Shown in pieces: positions 1 through 8,960 of a stretch of DNA of 64,000 nucleotides (positions are counted from its first letter, which is position 1; every line of letters starts with the position of its first letter). The position numbers and the translations under genes were made by a program. The stretch spans positions 18,785 through 82,784 of the forward strand of contig NZ_QKAP01000013.1 of NCBI RefSeq assembly GCF_003247215.1, given 5' to 3'. The DNA is from Malonomonas rubra. Its GTDB lineage: Bacteria; Desulfobacterota; Desulfuromonadia; Desulfuromonadales; Geopsychrobacteraceae. The notes under the pieces are model-generated. The model ran no database searches and had not been told where the DNA came from. It worked only from the letters and a program-made list of their open reading frames with translations.

Positions 1-827
1 TTTTCCGCTTGGCAGTGATGATCTGCATGTCTCTACTGTTGCACTTGATGGTCTTTCAGATTGGAATCCCACCGCAGGCTGAGATGATGCAACGCGGCCG
101 CAATGATGGTGTCGGACTCGTGATGCGACCGGTAGGACAGTTTTTTTGTCCAGCGATCCCGCAGGAATATGGGGCAACGGGGTTGTCGCTTGGCTCGGGA
201 ATGGTTACTGGGAGAACTAAGACTTGGAACAAAAAACCTCATCAAGCGGCATTGATTGAGACAGGAAAGCGGAAAAGTAAACCGAAGGCTGAACTGTTAA
301 AAGCGAGTCCACAGGCTTTTAAGGCAAACCCAAAACAGGTGGTGACTGAGTCAATCATCGAGGAAGATGTCTTAAAGACCATTCCGTCTTTGGTGTCTTT
401 GATCGAACAGATTGAGGAGGTGCTGCCGGTAAAAACCTCCGCTGACGAAGTGCCCGGTGTGAGCTCTGGTGAGGAACTGGTCAGTCAAAAACCGCACCGT
501 TCAGCTTCAACCATTATCACTGAGGGGGGTGGGAGCAGTGAGGCAATTTTCCAACAGGCCCTACCTCGTTATGAGTTGAATCCACTCCCAGAATATCCGG
601 AGGCGGCAAAGCGCCGAGGACAGCAGGGTACAGTTTTTTTGGAGGTACTTGTATTAGTTGATGGTCGGGTTGGGGAGAGTCGTCTGATAGAATCCTCGGG
701 CTACAAAAGCCTCGATCGCGCGGCCCAAAAAGCGGTCCGGCATTGGCAGTTCAAACCGGCTATTTCCTTGGCAGGGCCTGTTGTGAGCCAGGTGATCGTC
801 CCGGTCGATTTTATTTTGAATCGGTGA
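1..827 (+). CDS. TonB family energy transducer, 5' end cut by window
   Basis: The last 85 or so residues (about codons 188-272 counted from the TTG at 9) form a TonB C-terminal domain: YPEAAKRRGQQGTVFLEV, then a GRV..SRLIESSGY segment and a W-FKPA motif before the stop. The first visible residues are a hydrophobic stretch (ICMSLLLHLMVFQIG) that fits the single inner-membrane anchor of TonB. Between them is a long low-complexity linker rich in Pro, Lys and Glu. The reading frame is open to the window edge and the TTG at 9 has no ribosome binding site, so the real start is probably upstream. TonB proteins pass proton-motive-force energy from ExbB/ExbD to outer-membrane receptors. No exbB/exbD lies in the window, but they could be just upstream. 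Confidence 0.8.
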   Translation, partial: FRLAVMICMSLLLHLMVFQIGIPPQAEMMQRGRNDGVGLVMRPVGQFFCPAIPQEYGATGLSLGSGMVTGRTKTWNKKPHQAALIETGKRKSKPKAELLKASPQAFKANPKQVVTESIIEEDVLKTIPSLVSLIEQIEEVLPVKTSADEVPGVSSGEELVSQKPHRSASTIITEGGGSSEAIFQQALPRYELNPLPEYPEAAKRRGQQGTVFLEVLVLVDGRVGESRLIESSGYKSLDRAAQKAVRHWQFKPAISLAGPVVSQVIVPVDFILNR

Positions 828-970
828 ACTACATTCCTCTTGCCTTTCTTTAAAGTTTTCTTATTTTCTTAAATTAAAAACTATGAATATTTAATCTTAG
901 GTGGTAAACTTCTAGCGTTTATCGCTTTTTTGCGTTTTAACAGCTTACATTCAGCTTGGAGATTGTGTAA

Positions 971-2260
971 ATGGCTACTGATGGAATCAAGGTTCTGCTG
1001 GTTGATGACTCACCAACTGTTCGCCGTTTGGGAGAGTTGATCCTTTCTCAGCACGGGTACAACGTCTACACGGCTGAAGACGGTGAACAAGGCCTGGAAA
1101 TGATCCAGAAAATAAGACCTTCGGTCATCCTAGTTGATTTTATCATGCCGAACATGAACGGCCATACTTTCTGTCGAAAGGTGCGTGAAGACGATAGTTT
1201 TAAAGATATCCCACTGATTCTCATTTCATCTAAAGGAGAATCGGTAGGCGAAGCGTTTGAGAAGGAATTTGGGGTTTTATATTATTTCTCCAAGCCGTTC
1301 GAACCGGATGATTTGATCAATAAAATGGAAGAGGTTCTAAAGGATGTTGTTGTTGAAGAACCCGAAGAGGAATCGGCTAAAGATACTGGAGGACCTATGA
1401 CATCTCCAGCCGTTCTTCATGAAATGATTGACAAGTTGCTGCGTCAGTACTTTCAGAAGGATTTCCCTCTGCTGATGCGCAATGTCATGTCGGATATGTT
1501 GACTGAAGCAGGCCTGATCAAAAAGGGTGGCGTGATTTTATCCGGTTCGCTGGAAAAAATTCCCCTACCTGATGTGATCAACTTCGCTTCTAATTCGCGT
1601 CTTTCCGGTCGATTGACTATTTTTTCCAGGGATGTTTTTGGTGAAATTTTCATTGAAGATGGCATGTTTGTTTTTGCCTCTTGCAGTAAGAAAGGGGGGA
1701 AACAGCCATTTTTAACTGACATCATGAAGAAGCAGAAGCTGCTTACTGTTGATGATGACACGATTCGTGATGTGGTTACGGAGGCTCGCGAGAGATGTTT
1801 GCCGATCGGTCGAATGCTAGTTGAAAAAAGGTTGGTCAATGAAGGTCAGTTGATGGAAGCTCTCCGCCTGCATGCAATGGATGCCTTCGGGAACATTCTG
1901 AGTGCAAAGACCGGGAGTTTTTTTCTCGAGCAAGACGAACTGCCGACCAACTTGCGCGACATGCAGGTGCGCATTTCGTTGATGAACGTATTAATGGAAG
2001 GCCTTAGCCAGCTTGATGAAAGGCAGCTTGCAGCGACAGAATTCAAAGATGAAAGCATGGTCCTGGTTCGTTTGATTACCAACGAAGATGCAATGGATAC
2101 CGTGCAGCTCAAAGCCCGTGAACTTGATATTTTTGCTTTGATTGATGGACATAAACCCTTATCGGAAATTATCCATTTGAGCCAACTCGATCCTCTGGAA
2201 ACCAAGCGCATCTGTTATGCCTTGCGTAAGGTTGGCCTGTTACGGTTAAAAGCGGCCTAG
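971..2260 (+). CDS. PatA-like response regulator (REC + DUF4388)
   Basis: 429 residues. Residues 6-125 are a CheY-like receiver with the acidic pair in LLVDDSPT, phospho-acceptor Asp56 in ILVDFIMP, and the conserved Lys in FSKPFEPDD. From about residue 190 there is a DUF4388 (PatA-type) domain, recognisable by LPDVINFASNSRLSGRL followed by IFIEDGMFVFASC. The rest is a predicted helical tail similar to that of PatA-family regulators. These regulators take phosphate from a CheA-type kinase in pilus- or gliding-type chemosensory pathways. The next gene starts 10 bp downstream, and the hybrid CheA follows, so the three are probably one operon. The output of the DUF4388 part cannot be read from sequence. 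Confidence 0.88.
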   Translation: MATDGIKVLLVDDSPTVRRLGELILSQHGYNVYTAEDGEQGLEMIQKIRPSVILVDFIMPNMNGHTFCRKVREDDSFKDIPLILISSKGESVGEAFEKEFGVLYYFSKPFEPDDLINKMEEVLKDVVVEEPEEESAKDTGGPMTSPAVLHEMIDKLLRQYFQKDFPLLMRNVMSDMLTEAGLIKKGGVILSGSLEKIPLPDVINFASNSRLSGRLTIFSRDVFGEIFIEDGMFVFASCSKKGGKQPFLTDIMKKQKLLTVDDDTIRDVVTEARERCLPIGRMLVEKRLVNEGQLMEALRLHAMDAFGNILSAKTGSFFLEQDELPTNLRDMQVRISLMNVLMEGLSQLDERQLAATEFKDESMVLVRLITNEDAMDTVQLKARELDIFALIDGHKPLSEIIHLSQLDPLETKRICYALRKVGLLRLKAA

Positions 2261-2270
2261 GAGGGGTGCA

Positions 2271-3698
2271 ATGGATGACTTGCGGCAGAAGTTGTTCCCG
2301 ATCTTCCTTGGTGAAGCAGAGCGTAATCTGACAGCCCTGAGGCAGTTCCTCGATCATGAGGATCTGTCGCTTGCCTCAGCCGAAGAGTTGGAAACTGCTT
2401 TTCGTGCAGCACACACATTAAAGGGTACGGCAAATCTGGTTAAGGCAGATTCGATCTGCAAGATTGCCCGTCGGCTAGAAGCAATGCTGGAAAAGCATTT
2501 TGAAGACAGGACCAAGCCAACCCGGGTCGAACATGAAGCGATGCGCTTGGCCGTAGACTGGCTCGCGCCACTGGTTTCTGCATTGCAAGGCGACTTACAG
2601 GAACCGAAACTGTTTGTCGCCGAAGCGTTGCAGGCACTCGATTTGGCGGAAAAATTTCCTGGTCGTACTCCGCTGGTCGAACTACTCGACAGCCAGGCTG
2701 AACAGCGCGCTCCGCAGCTCGATGATCCGTTTTCAGATGACCCGGATTTATTGACAGAAGAGGATCAATTATTACAGTCTGAACCAGACCCGTTTGCTGA
2801 TGACCCTCATTTCGGAATAGAAATCGATGGCGGTCTTTCCGTTCAAAAAGTTGTTGTGCCACGGCCAGATATTGCAGCGGGGAGTGACCCGTTTGCCGAG
2901 GATCTTGACCTTGCAATCGACTCGCCCGATCTGCAGGACATTGTTGCTGAAAAAAATGACGTGGACTCTGCGGAGGAGGGAAACCTGCCTTTTGACCCTT
3001 TCGCTGAAGATGAGCTGGGCGTTGAAGTTTCTACAGTCGAAGATCTCCTAGATGTTTTCCCAGGTGATGATTCAAGTGAAAGGCTCACTGAGGAGAACAA
3101 ATATAATGAAGGGGGACCTTCTCCAGAAATTTTAGAAGCTGATTTTGCAGATGACCCTTTTGCCGATGATGAAGATTTTACTTCTGAGGTAGCCCTAACT
3201 ACTAAAGCTGTAAATGAGGGCGCCGCTGAAGTGGACATTGCTGGCGATTCACTTGTCCCTCCCACCGACATTGTTGCCGCACGTGCTGAAGAGATTGCAG
3301 AATCACTGTTGTTGCCGCAGGACGAGACGGCTCCACGTAAAGATTATGTCTGCTGTGTTTTTTCCGTCGGTGGCCATGATTACCACTTGCCGATTAAGCA
3401 GATGATAGAGATAAGCGACCTGCCGCAGGTGCTGCCTTTGCCGCTGGCGCCGCCAATGGTAAGTGGACTGACCAACTTGCGTGGTCGAGTACTCCCGGTC
3501 ATCAACCTGGCCATCCTCAATCAGCATCAACTTGAGGAAGTTCGGGTCCAGCATCGACTGGTAATTGCTGAGCATGAGGGTGAGTCTTTAGCATTTCTTG
3601 CCGATGGAATTCCTTTTTTGGCGGAAGAATTCAGTGGAGAGAAGATCGATATGTCTAAATTTCTTTCCCTTTACCGGGTTAGAGGGGGGGAGTCATGA
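2271..3698 (+). CDS. Hpt-CheW fusion protein with acidic DPF repeats
   Basis: 475 residues. The N-terminus (about 1-110) is a histidine phosphotransfer domain with the phospho-acceptor motif AAHTLKGTANLV (His48). The C-terminus (about 335-470) is a CheW-like coupling domain (YHLPIKQMIEISDLP, then NLRGRVLPVINL). The roughly 200-residue linker is highly acidic and holds five copies of a DPFxxD-type motif (DDPFSDD, DPFADD, DPFAED, DPFAED, DPFADD). CheW links receptors to CheA and Hpt passes phosphate between receivers; having both on one chain without a kinase core is uncommon. It starts 10 bp after the regulator gene with an AGGAGG-like site and overlaps cheA by 4 bp (ATGA). It probably serves as scaffold and phosphate relay for that CheA. 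Confidence 0.85.
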   Translation: MDDLRQKLFPIFLGEAERNLTALRQFLDHEDLSLASAEELETAFRAAHTLKGTANLVKADSICKIARRLEAMLEKHFEDRTKPTRVEHEAMRLAVDWLAPLVSALQGDLQEPKLFVAEALQALDLAEKFPGRTPLVELLDSQAEQRAPQLDDPFSDDPDLLTEEDQLLQSEPDPFADDPHFGIEIDGGLSVQKVVVPRPDIAAGSDPFAEDLDLAIDSPDLQDIVAEKNDVDSAEEGNLPFDPFAEDELGVEVSTVEDLLDVFPGDDSSERLTEENKYNEGGPSPEILEADFADDPFADDEDFTSEVALTTKAVNEGAAEVDIAGDSLVPPTDIVAARAEEIAESLLLPQDETAPRKDYVCCVFSVGGHDYHLPIKQMIEISDLPQVLPLPLAPPMVSGLTNLRGRVLPVINLAILNQHQLEEVRVQHRLVIAEHEGESLAFLADGIPFLAEEFSGEKIDMSKFLSLYRVRGGES

Positions 3699-5986
3699 GC
3701 ATCCTCGACAATGTCTTCGAATTTTTTGTAGAAGAAGCCACCGAGCATCTCGCGACCTTAGAAGATGGCCTGTTGCAATTGGAGAAAGACGCCTCTTTAG
3801 CGGATGAGCTTATTGAGCCGTTGTTCCGTTCGGCTCACACCCTGAAAGGGGCTGCAAATCTGGTCAACGTGACCGATGTCGGTTCCATCGCTCACCGGTT
3901 GGAGGACTCGTTGGAAGCAATCCGCGACGGTGAACAGGTGATGACAGGTGGGAAGGTTGACGCCATGCTGTTTGCTCTTGATCAGATGCGCGAACTGATA
4001 CAGTTGCGCAAGTCTGGAATAGAGAGTCCCGAAAATATCGTGACCGATGTGCTGTCGAAGCTCGCCAAAGGCGAGGTATCGCAGGATGAGTTTGTTGCTC
4101 CGCTAGAGTCAGTCACTGAAAAAGAATTAGAGACAGAAGATCTTGAGCAAGCGGATGAAAGTGTTCCGCAACCGGAATCCTACGTCGGCGTTGAGCGACG
4201 TAAACCGACGCGAAGGATGGAAGAAGCTGGAGTCGTCCGGGTCGGCATGAATAAAATAGAATCCTTGATGGGATTGGTTGGTGACTTCACTGTGACCAAG
4301 AACCATTTGCTCGACCGGCTTCCGGTTATGGAGCGGATGAAGGGGGAGATCGACTTTGCCGGCCAGCGCTTGCTCAAAGAGGTGACCAGTTTTTCAGAGC
4401 GCTACGACTATACTTTACCGCAGCAGAATGCCATTGCTGGTGACGATGCTTTCGATGAGCTTGAGTTCGACCGCTATGATGAGTTGAATCTTTTTTCCCG
4501 GAAATTGCGTGAAATTACGGAAGATATTGAGGAAGCACTGCGGGAAATGGCTGGCTTCTTTAAGGTTTTTTCACAGGATGTGCTCTCGCTTGACCGGATG
4601 ACCGACGAGATGAAAGAACAGATCTCGGCGGCGCGGACGGTTCAAGCTGGCCAATTATTCCAACGGTTCAATCGTTCCATTCGTGACTTGGCGCAGGAGC
4701 AGAACAAGTCGGTCGAATTGTGTATCTCAGGTGGCGAGACGGCGATTGACCGGGTTATTTACGATGGTCTTTTTGATCCTTTACTGCATATTGTTCGTAA
4801 CTCTTTTGCTCATGGCATTGAGCCGCCGGAAGAACGCTTGGCCCAAGGGAAGCAGGAGAAGGCGACGATCTGGTTGAAGGCCGAGCGACGTGGGAATACC
4901 GTTGAAATTGTAGTAGAAGATGACGGCCGCGGGATCAACATCGATCGGGTTCGTGAAAGAGGGATCGAAAAAGGCTTTATCCGGGAGGATGACCTGCTTT
5001 CTGAGCAGGACTTAATCCAGTTGATCTTTCGTCCCGGGTTCAGTACCACTGCCGAAGCAGATAGCACCTCAGGTCGCGGTGTCGGAATGAACGTCGTTAT
5101 GGACCGGCTTTCCAGCTTGAACGGTACAATTGACGTCTGGACAGCCAAAGGTGAGGGGAGCCGTTTCCGGTTACGCTTGCCGCTGTCATTGGTTATTGTC
5201 AACGTCATCCAATTTACCTGCTGCGGACAAAAGTTGGTCATTCCCTCGGCCTTGGTCGAGGAAATCGTTGATCTCGATTACGAGGCCAGAAACGTCGAAG
5301 GAGACAGATTCGACCTGATGCAGAAGGTTGGCCTGGCGAGCTTGTTAAACCTGCCATCCTGTACCGAAGAACCGAAATACGGGATTATTACCCAGTCAGA
5401 AGGGACACCGATCATGCTGCTGGTTGATAATGTCATCGGCCAGGAGGATACGGTCATCAAGCCGTTCGGATCTTTCCTTGAAGAATTGCCCTATTTCTCT
5501 GGTTCCAGTCTGTCCGGTGATGGAACGATGCGTTTGGTGGTCAACCCGGCCCGCATGAAACATCAACGGATTTCGGTGTCTGCTGTTGTTGCGCCTGTTG
5601 AACAAGAACCAGTGGCTCCGAAGGTCATGGTGGTAGATGATTCGCTCAGTGTGCGGAAATTTGCCAGCTTGATGCTTAAGGCAAACGGTTTTGCCGTCGT
5701 CACGGCCGTCAACGGGCAGGATGCCTTGGACAAGTTGGAAGAGGGGGAAAACGTTTTTTCAATTATTACCGATCTTGAAATGCCGGTGATGCATGGTTAT
5801 GAGCTATTGATTGAAATTCAAGAGCGGGGCATCGATATTCCCGTGGCGGTACTCACATCGCGTGCCGGCGAACAGCATCGCAAAGAGGCTTTGTCCCTGG
5901 GAGCTTCAGATTATTTGGTAAAGCCGTTTGACGAAGAAGGTTTGGTTTCTGTCGTCACCAAACATCAGGAGTTGGCGCGGGTATAA
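3695..5986 (+). CDS. cheA: hybrid chemotaxis histidine kinase CheA with receiver
   Basis: 763 residues. Domain order: Hpt/P1 (SAHTLKGAANLV, His48), a long helical middle, HATPase (N box HIVRNSFAHGIEPPEE; G1 VEDDGRGINIDRV; G2 GRGVGMNVV) at about 340-500, a CheW/P5 regulatory domain at about 505-625, and a C-terminal receiver (MVVDDSLSVRKF, ITDLEMP, VKPFDEEG) at about 642-760. It phosphorylates its own Hpt histidine in response to receptor arrays and passes the phosphate to receivers, including its own. The gene begins inside the end of the Hpt-CheW gene (4 bp overlap), which points to translational coupling. No cheB or cheR is in the window, so adaptation genes lie elsewhere or are absent. The architecture resembles ChpA/FrzE-type kinases tied to surface motility. 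Confidence 0.93.
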   Translation: MSILDNVFEFFVEEATEHLATLEDGLLQLEKDASLADELIEPLFRSAHTLKGAANLVNVTDVGSIAHRLEDSLEAIRDGEQVMTGGKVDAMLFALDQMRELIQLRKSGIESPENIVTDVLSKLAKGEVSQDEFVAPLESVTEKELETEDLEQADESVPQPESYVGVERRKPTRRMEEAGVVRVGMNKIESLMGLVGDFTVTKNHLLDRLPVMERMKGEIDFAGQRLLKEVTSFSERYDYTLPQQNAIAGDDAFDELEFDRYDELNLFSRKLREITEDIEEALREMAGFFKVFSQDVLSLDRMTDEMKEQISAARTVQAGQLFQRFNRSIRDLAQEQNKSVELCISGGETAIDRVIYDGLFDPLLHIVRNSFAHGIEPPEERLAQGKQEKATIWLKAERRGNTVEIVVEDDGRGINIDRVRERGIEKGFIREDDLLSEQDLIQLIFRPGFSTTAEADSTSGRGVGMNVVMDRLSSLNGTIDVWTAKGEGSRFRLRLPLSLVIVNVIQFTCCGQKLVIPSALVEEIVDLDYEARNVEGDRFDLMQKVGLASLLNLPSCTEEPKYGIITQSEGTPIMLLVDNVIGQEDTVIKPFGSFLEELPYFSGSSLSGDGTMRLVVNPARMKHQRISVSAVVAPVEQEPVAPKVMVVDDSLSVRKFASLMLKANGFAVVTAVNGQDALDKLEEGENVFSIITDLEMPVMHGYELLIEIQERGIDIPVAVLTSRAGEQHRKEALSLGASDYLVKPFDEEGLVSVVTKHQELARV

Positions 5987-6011
5987 ATACTTTCGATTTT
6001 TCCAACAAAGT

Positions 6012-6044
6012 AAAAAAAGGCGAGCATCGGAGCTCGCCTTTTTT
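6012..6044. terminator. bidirectional rho-independent terminator
   Basis: A GC-rich hairpin (AAGGCGAGC / GCTCGCCTT around a short loop) is flanked by A-run and T-run, so it can terminate transcription from both sides. It lies between cheA (plus) and the receptor gene (minus), whose ends face each other. Confidence 0.85.
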
Positions 6045-6107
6045 AATATTTCCATGGGTTTAATATCAGGATATTGGAACCTCTTGGCTGTACTTATTTT
6101 CTTCTTC

Positions 6108-8021
6108 CTATGAAGTAAAGATTTGATTGACAAAATCCTCATGGACAGGTTCCACAGCAATTTCGATAGTCGCCGGTTTCTGCGGTTCTTCTGCGGAGAG
6201 CCGGAACTGGCCGAGTGATTGGAGCAGCGACTCGGAGACGCCGTTGAGACCTTCGGAAATCTGCGAGGAGGTGGTGATCATGGCTGAGGTTTCCGCAGTA
6301 ATGTTCGCCATCTCACGAATGGTGGTAACTAGTCCCTCGGATATTTTCTGCTGCTCCTGAGATAGCTCGGTAATCTCGGTGACGATCTGCTTCGATTCGC
6401 TAGTTGATTTGTTTATCGCGGCCAAAGCTTCGCCGGTTTCCTGAGCGATCTTTGTTTGCTCTTCAACCGTACTGGTTTCTTCCTCCAGTGCCAGGGTAAC
6501 TTCGTTCGCTTCTGACTGAATTGCTTTGATGATGCCGCCGATCTGACGGGTCGCCTCGGACGCTTCGTCCGCCAGACGTTTGATTTCATCGGAAATGACT
6601 AGAAAGCCCCGGCCTTGTTCCCCTGCACGCGATGCTTCTATTGATGCGTTCATCGCAAGGATGGTGGTACGGGTTGCGACATCAGAAATTAGCTGAGAGA
6701 TGGTGCCTATTTCGAGCAGGCGCTCGGAAAGGGATTTCATCTTCTTGTTGATGACCTGCACAGTGACTCGGATCAACTGCATCCCCTCAATGTTTCGGTT
6801 AACCCGTTCGTTACCGAGGGTAGTCGCTTTATCCACCTGTGATGCAGCACTTTGAGCTAGCGACGTTTTTTTCGCGATCTGGGTCGCCGAAGCTGCAGTT
6901 TCCTCGGCTGCATCAGTGGCATCCGTAACGTTAGCTAGCTGGCTATCGGCACCGTCCCTCATCGACTGGAAGATTTCAAGCAACTGACGCGATTCTTCAC
7001 CTACTTCTTCTGCGTTGATGGTTGTGTCCATCAGTAGAGAGGCCAAGCTTTCAATCATGAGGTTGTAGGAGTCGGCGATAGTACCAAAGGTATCTTCGGT
7101 GACAGGTGCACGTAGGGTCAGATCACCATCGGATGCTTCACTGACAACTTCGAGGAAATTGATAACGTTTTCTTCTGTCGCTTTTCGTTCTTCATCACTC
7201 TTGATAAAAGATTTGAGACGGGTGAAGACCTCGTTGAATGCTTTGGCTATTTCCTGGTACTCGTCCTTGGAGTTGATGGTGATTTCCCTGAACTCACCTT
7301 TACCAACCGACTCGATACCCTCCATCAGCAGGTTTAGTGGGCGGGTGATCCGGTTTGAAGCGCGGAGACCGGCAAAGATGCCGAAGATGATCATGCCACC
7401 AACAAGAGCGATCATTGTGCCAAGCATCTCGGTTTCAAACTTTGCAGATTCGGTTTTCTGCTTTTGCAGAGCGATGCTGATGTGAGTGCGCATTTTTTCG
7501 ATACTGGCAACAAGGGCGTGGACACTTTTTTTGTAAACTTCATAGTTGTCCTTGACCTGAACGAAGCTTTTTCCATCAAGAAGTTCTTTGGCCAGTGGGC
7601 GAAGGCTGTTCATGGTGCCGTTATAGGTAAGGCGAATTTCGTTGGAGAGCTCTTTGCGCTCTTTTTGGTTTGAGAATTCGTCGTAATTGCCAACAGATAA
7701 TTTTTTTAGTTCGGTTGGTATCTTGTTAAAGGTTGCTAGCATCTTCTGGTGATAACCGACCTGCTTTTGTTTGAATTCGGAATTATTGCCAAGGCTGGAG
7801 AAAAGAAAAAACTCTTTCTCGTAGCGGCGAGCGAGCGCTACATTAGCGTCAAGGGCGTGTGCTGCTTCAAGCGCTGACAGGAGTTTTGGTTGGTATTTCT
7901 CAACTGCTTTCGAGAGACCGTAGAAGGAAATTGCGCTGACTGCGATTGAGATGAAAACCAGCAGCAGAACCATCGTCAACAATTTGGTCCTGATTCTCAG
8001 CCCTTGAGTTTTAGTTGCCAT
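6108..8021 (-). CDS. methyl-accepting chemotaxis protein, PilJ-like
   Basis: 637 residues. There is a membrane segment near residues 12-34, a helical periplasmic sensor region of about 160 residues, a second membrane segment near 198-220, a HAMP domain, a second HAMP-like repeat (ASDGDLTLRAPVTEDTFG), and a signalling hairpin. The hairpin tip is divergent (TTILAMNASIEASRAGEQ then GRGFLVISDEIKRLADEAS), closer to PilJ/cyanobacterial-type receptors than to enterobacterial Tsr. It starts at an ATG with GGGAGA just upstream. It faces the cheA operon and is the likely input receptor for it. No NWETF-type pentapeptide for CheR/CheB docking is present at the C-terminus. Confidence 0.9.
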   Translation of the reverse strand: MATKTQGLRIRTKLLTMVLLLVFISIAVSAISFYGLSKAVEKYQPKLLSALEAAHALDANVALARRYEKEFFLFSSLGNNSEFKQKQVGYHQKMLATFNKIPTELKKLSVGNYDEFSNQKERKELSNEIRLTYNGTMNSLRPLAKELLDGKSFVQVKDNYEVYKKSVHALVASIEKMRTHISIALQKQKTESAKFETEMLGTMIALVGGMIIFGIFAGLRASNRITRPLNLLMEGIESVGKGEFREITINSKDEYQEIAKAFNEVFTRLKSFIKSDEERKATEENVINFLEVVSEASDGDLTLRAPVTEDTFGTIADSYNLMIESLASLLMDTTINAEEVGEESRQLLEIFQSMRDGADSQLANVTDATDAAEETAASATQIAKKTSLAQSAASQVDKATTLGNERVNRNIEGMQLIRVTVQVINKKMKSLSERLLEIGTISQLISDVATRTTILAMNASIEASRAGEQGRGFLVISDEIKRLADEASEATRQIGGIIKAIQSEANEVTLALEEETSTVEEQTKIAQETGEALAAINKSTSESKQIVTEITELSQEQQKISEGLVTTIREMANITAETSAMITTSSQISEGLNGVSESLLQSLGQFRLSAEEPQKPATIEIAVEPVHEDFVNQIFTS

Positions 8022-8172
8022 AATGTTCGTCTCCCGATTAACTTTTTGCCGAATGAATAAATATCAGATTTTTCCAATAATAGATTCCTAACATGAAAAT
8101 ATCAACATTTTTTGAGGTATTTAATGTTGTTTTTTTACTTTTGCAAGGCTTTCTAAAAATTAGGATTGTGCT

Positions 8173-8620
8173 GTGTCAGGAGCTTTTGTTGACTTGATGA
8201 ATGAAGAGGAAAATGTGATCGGTCAGGAGTTACGCAAGGATTGTCACGGGAATCCCAAGCTGAGCAATCGTGCTGTTCATGTACTGTTCAATGCACGGCA
8301 GCAACGTCTTCTGCAGAGAAGTGTATTGGCGAAAGATATTCAGTCGTGGAAATGGGATACTAGTGTCGGTGGGCATCTTGATTCTGGTGAAGATTATTGA
8401 ACGGCTGCGGTTCGTGAAATGTTTAAGGAAGTAGGCGTTGAAGGGGTACCAGTGACGGGCCTGTAAAGTTTATTGATGTAATGGTCTCTCCCCGGCTACC
8501 GGAGTCGGCTTCAATGTGACATGGTGGAAGAGTCGCCTAACCATCAAAGAAGTTGAGAGAAGACCATTACATCAAAGTTTTTTTCACCTTCGTTTTTGGA
8601 GGTGCCCAGGGTTGACCTGC
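8173..8620 (+). pseudogene. NUDIX hydrolase, disrupted
   Basis: The reading frame from 8173 encodes the first part of a NUDIX protein of the type that contains HGNP and KWDTSVGGHLDSGED. The NUDIX box G-x5-E-x7-REx-x-E-x-x-GV is present but broken: a TGA at 8398-8400 falls inside it (GGHLDSGEDY, stop, TAAVREMFKEVGVEG), and one box glutamate is Lys. A second stop (TAA at 8464) falls in what should be GLYKFID. A 103-bp inverted-repeat element then interrupts the gene, and family-like sequence (FTFVFGGAQG) resumes at about 8583 before another stop. With two stops and an insertion the gene is dead. The start at 8173 is a GTG in a weak context. Confidence 0.75.
8473..8575. mobile_element. MITE-like inverted-repeat element inside the NUDIX remnant
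   Basis: The ends are inverted repeats: TTGATGTAATGGTCTCTC at 8473-8490 and its complement with a 3-base insertion at 8555-8575. The interior is about 65 bp and has no reading frame of note. A direct repeat AAAGTTT (8465-8471 and 8574-8580) flanks or overlaps the ends and could be a target duplication. The host NUDIX frame is recognisable on both sides, which supports insertion. It could be a non-autonomous element or the two fused ends of a deleted insertion sequence. The parental family was not identified. Confidence 0.5.
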
Positions 8621-8814
8621 TGGATCCTAATATCGAGATTCCCGAAGAGGTTGAGGACGCTTTGTTTCACAATCTCGTTGTCAAGGTAAGGCGAAGTGAT
8701 CGAGAGGCTATGGAAAGATTGTATAAAGATCTTGAGGCTAAGAACCTGGCCAATAGACAATTCTGGACTAAAAACAGGCAAAATAATTTTTTTTCTAGAC
8801 TAATTACCTCATAA
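8596..8814 (+). pseudogene. short acidic/helical reading frame, probably gene remnant
   Basis: 72 codons from a TTG, encoding an acidic helix-rich peptide (IEIPEEVEDALF, then DREAMERLYKDLEAKNLANRQFW). There is no ATG and no clear ribosome binding site. It begins inside the disrupted NUDIX region in a different frame. The first part may be the frameshifted continuation of the NUDIX gene or the fragment of another gene. No family is recognised with confidence. Confidence 0.3.
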
Positions 8815-8866
8815 TTTCATATGGTGCTGCCGCAGAAGATCATTGAAATTTAAAGTTCTTCTTAAT

Positions 8867-8943
8867 GCGCCCGTAGCTCAACTGGAGAGAGCATCGGCCT
8901 TCTAAGCCGAGGGTTACAGGTTCGAGTCCTGTCGGGCGTGCCA
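8867..8943 (+). tRNA. tRNA-Arg (anticodon TCT)
   Basis: A complete cloverleaf: acceptor GCGCCCG pairs with CGGGCGT (one G-U), the anticodon loop CTTCTAA reads TCT (AGA codons), the T-arm has GGTTCGAGTCC, and CCA is encoded at 8941-8943. Confidence 0.93.
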
Positions 8944-8960
8944 TTTATATTATGCATGTG

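Noticed and set aside
8398-8400. In-frame TGA in the NUDIX box as a possible selenocysteine codon
   Set aside because: The position is not a catalytic cysteine site in NUDIX proteins, a second stop (TAA) follows 20 codons later, and the gene is interrupted by an insertion. Pseudogene decay explains it better.
8481-8570. Inverted repeat at the NUDIX remnant as a transcription terminator
   Set aside because: The arms are about 65 bases apart and the sequence disrupts a recognisable coding frame, which fits an inserted element better, although the right arm is followed by a T-run.
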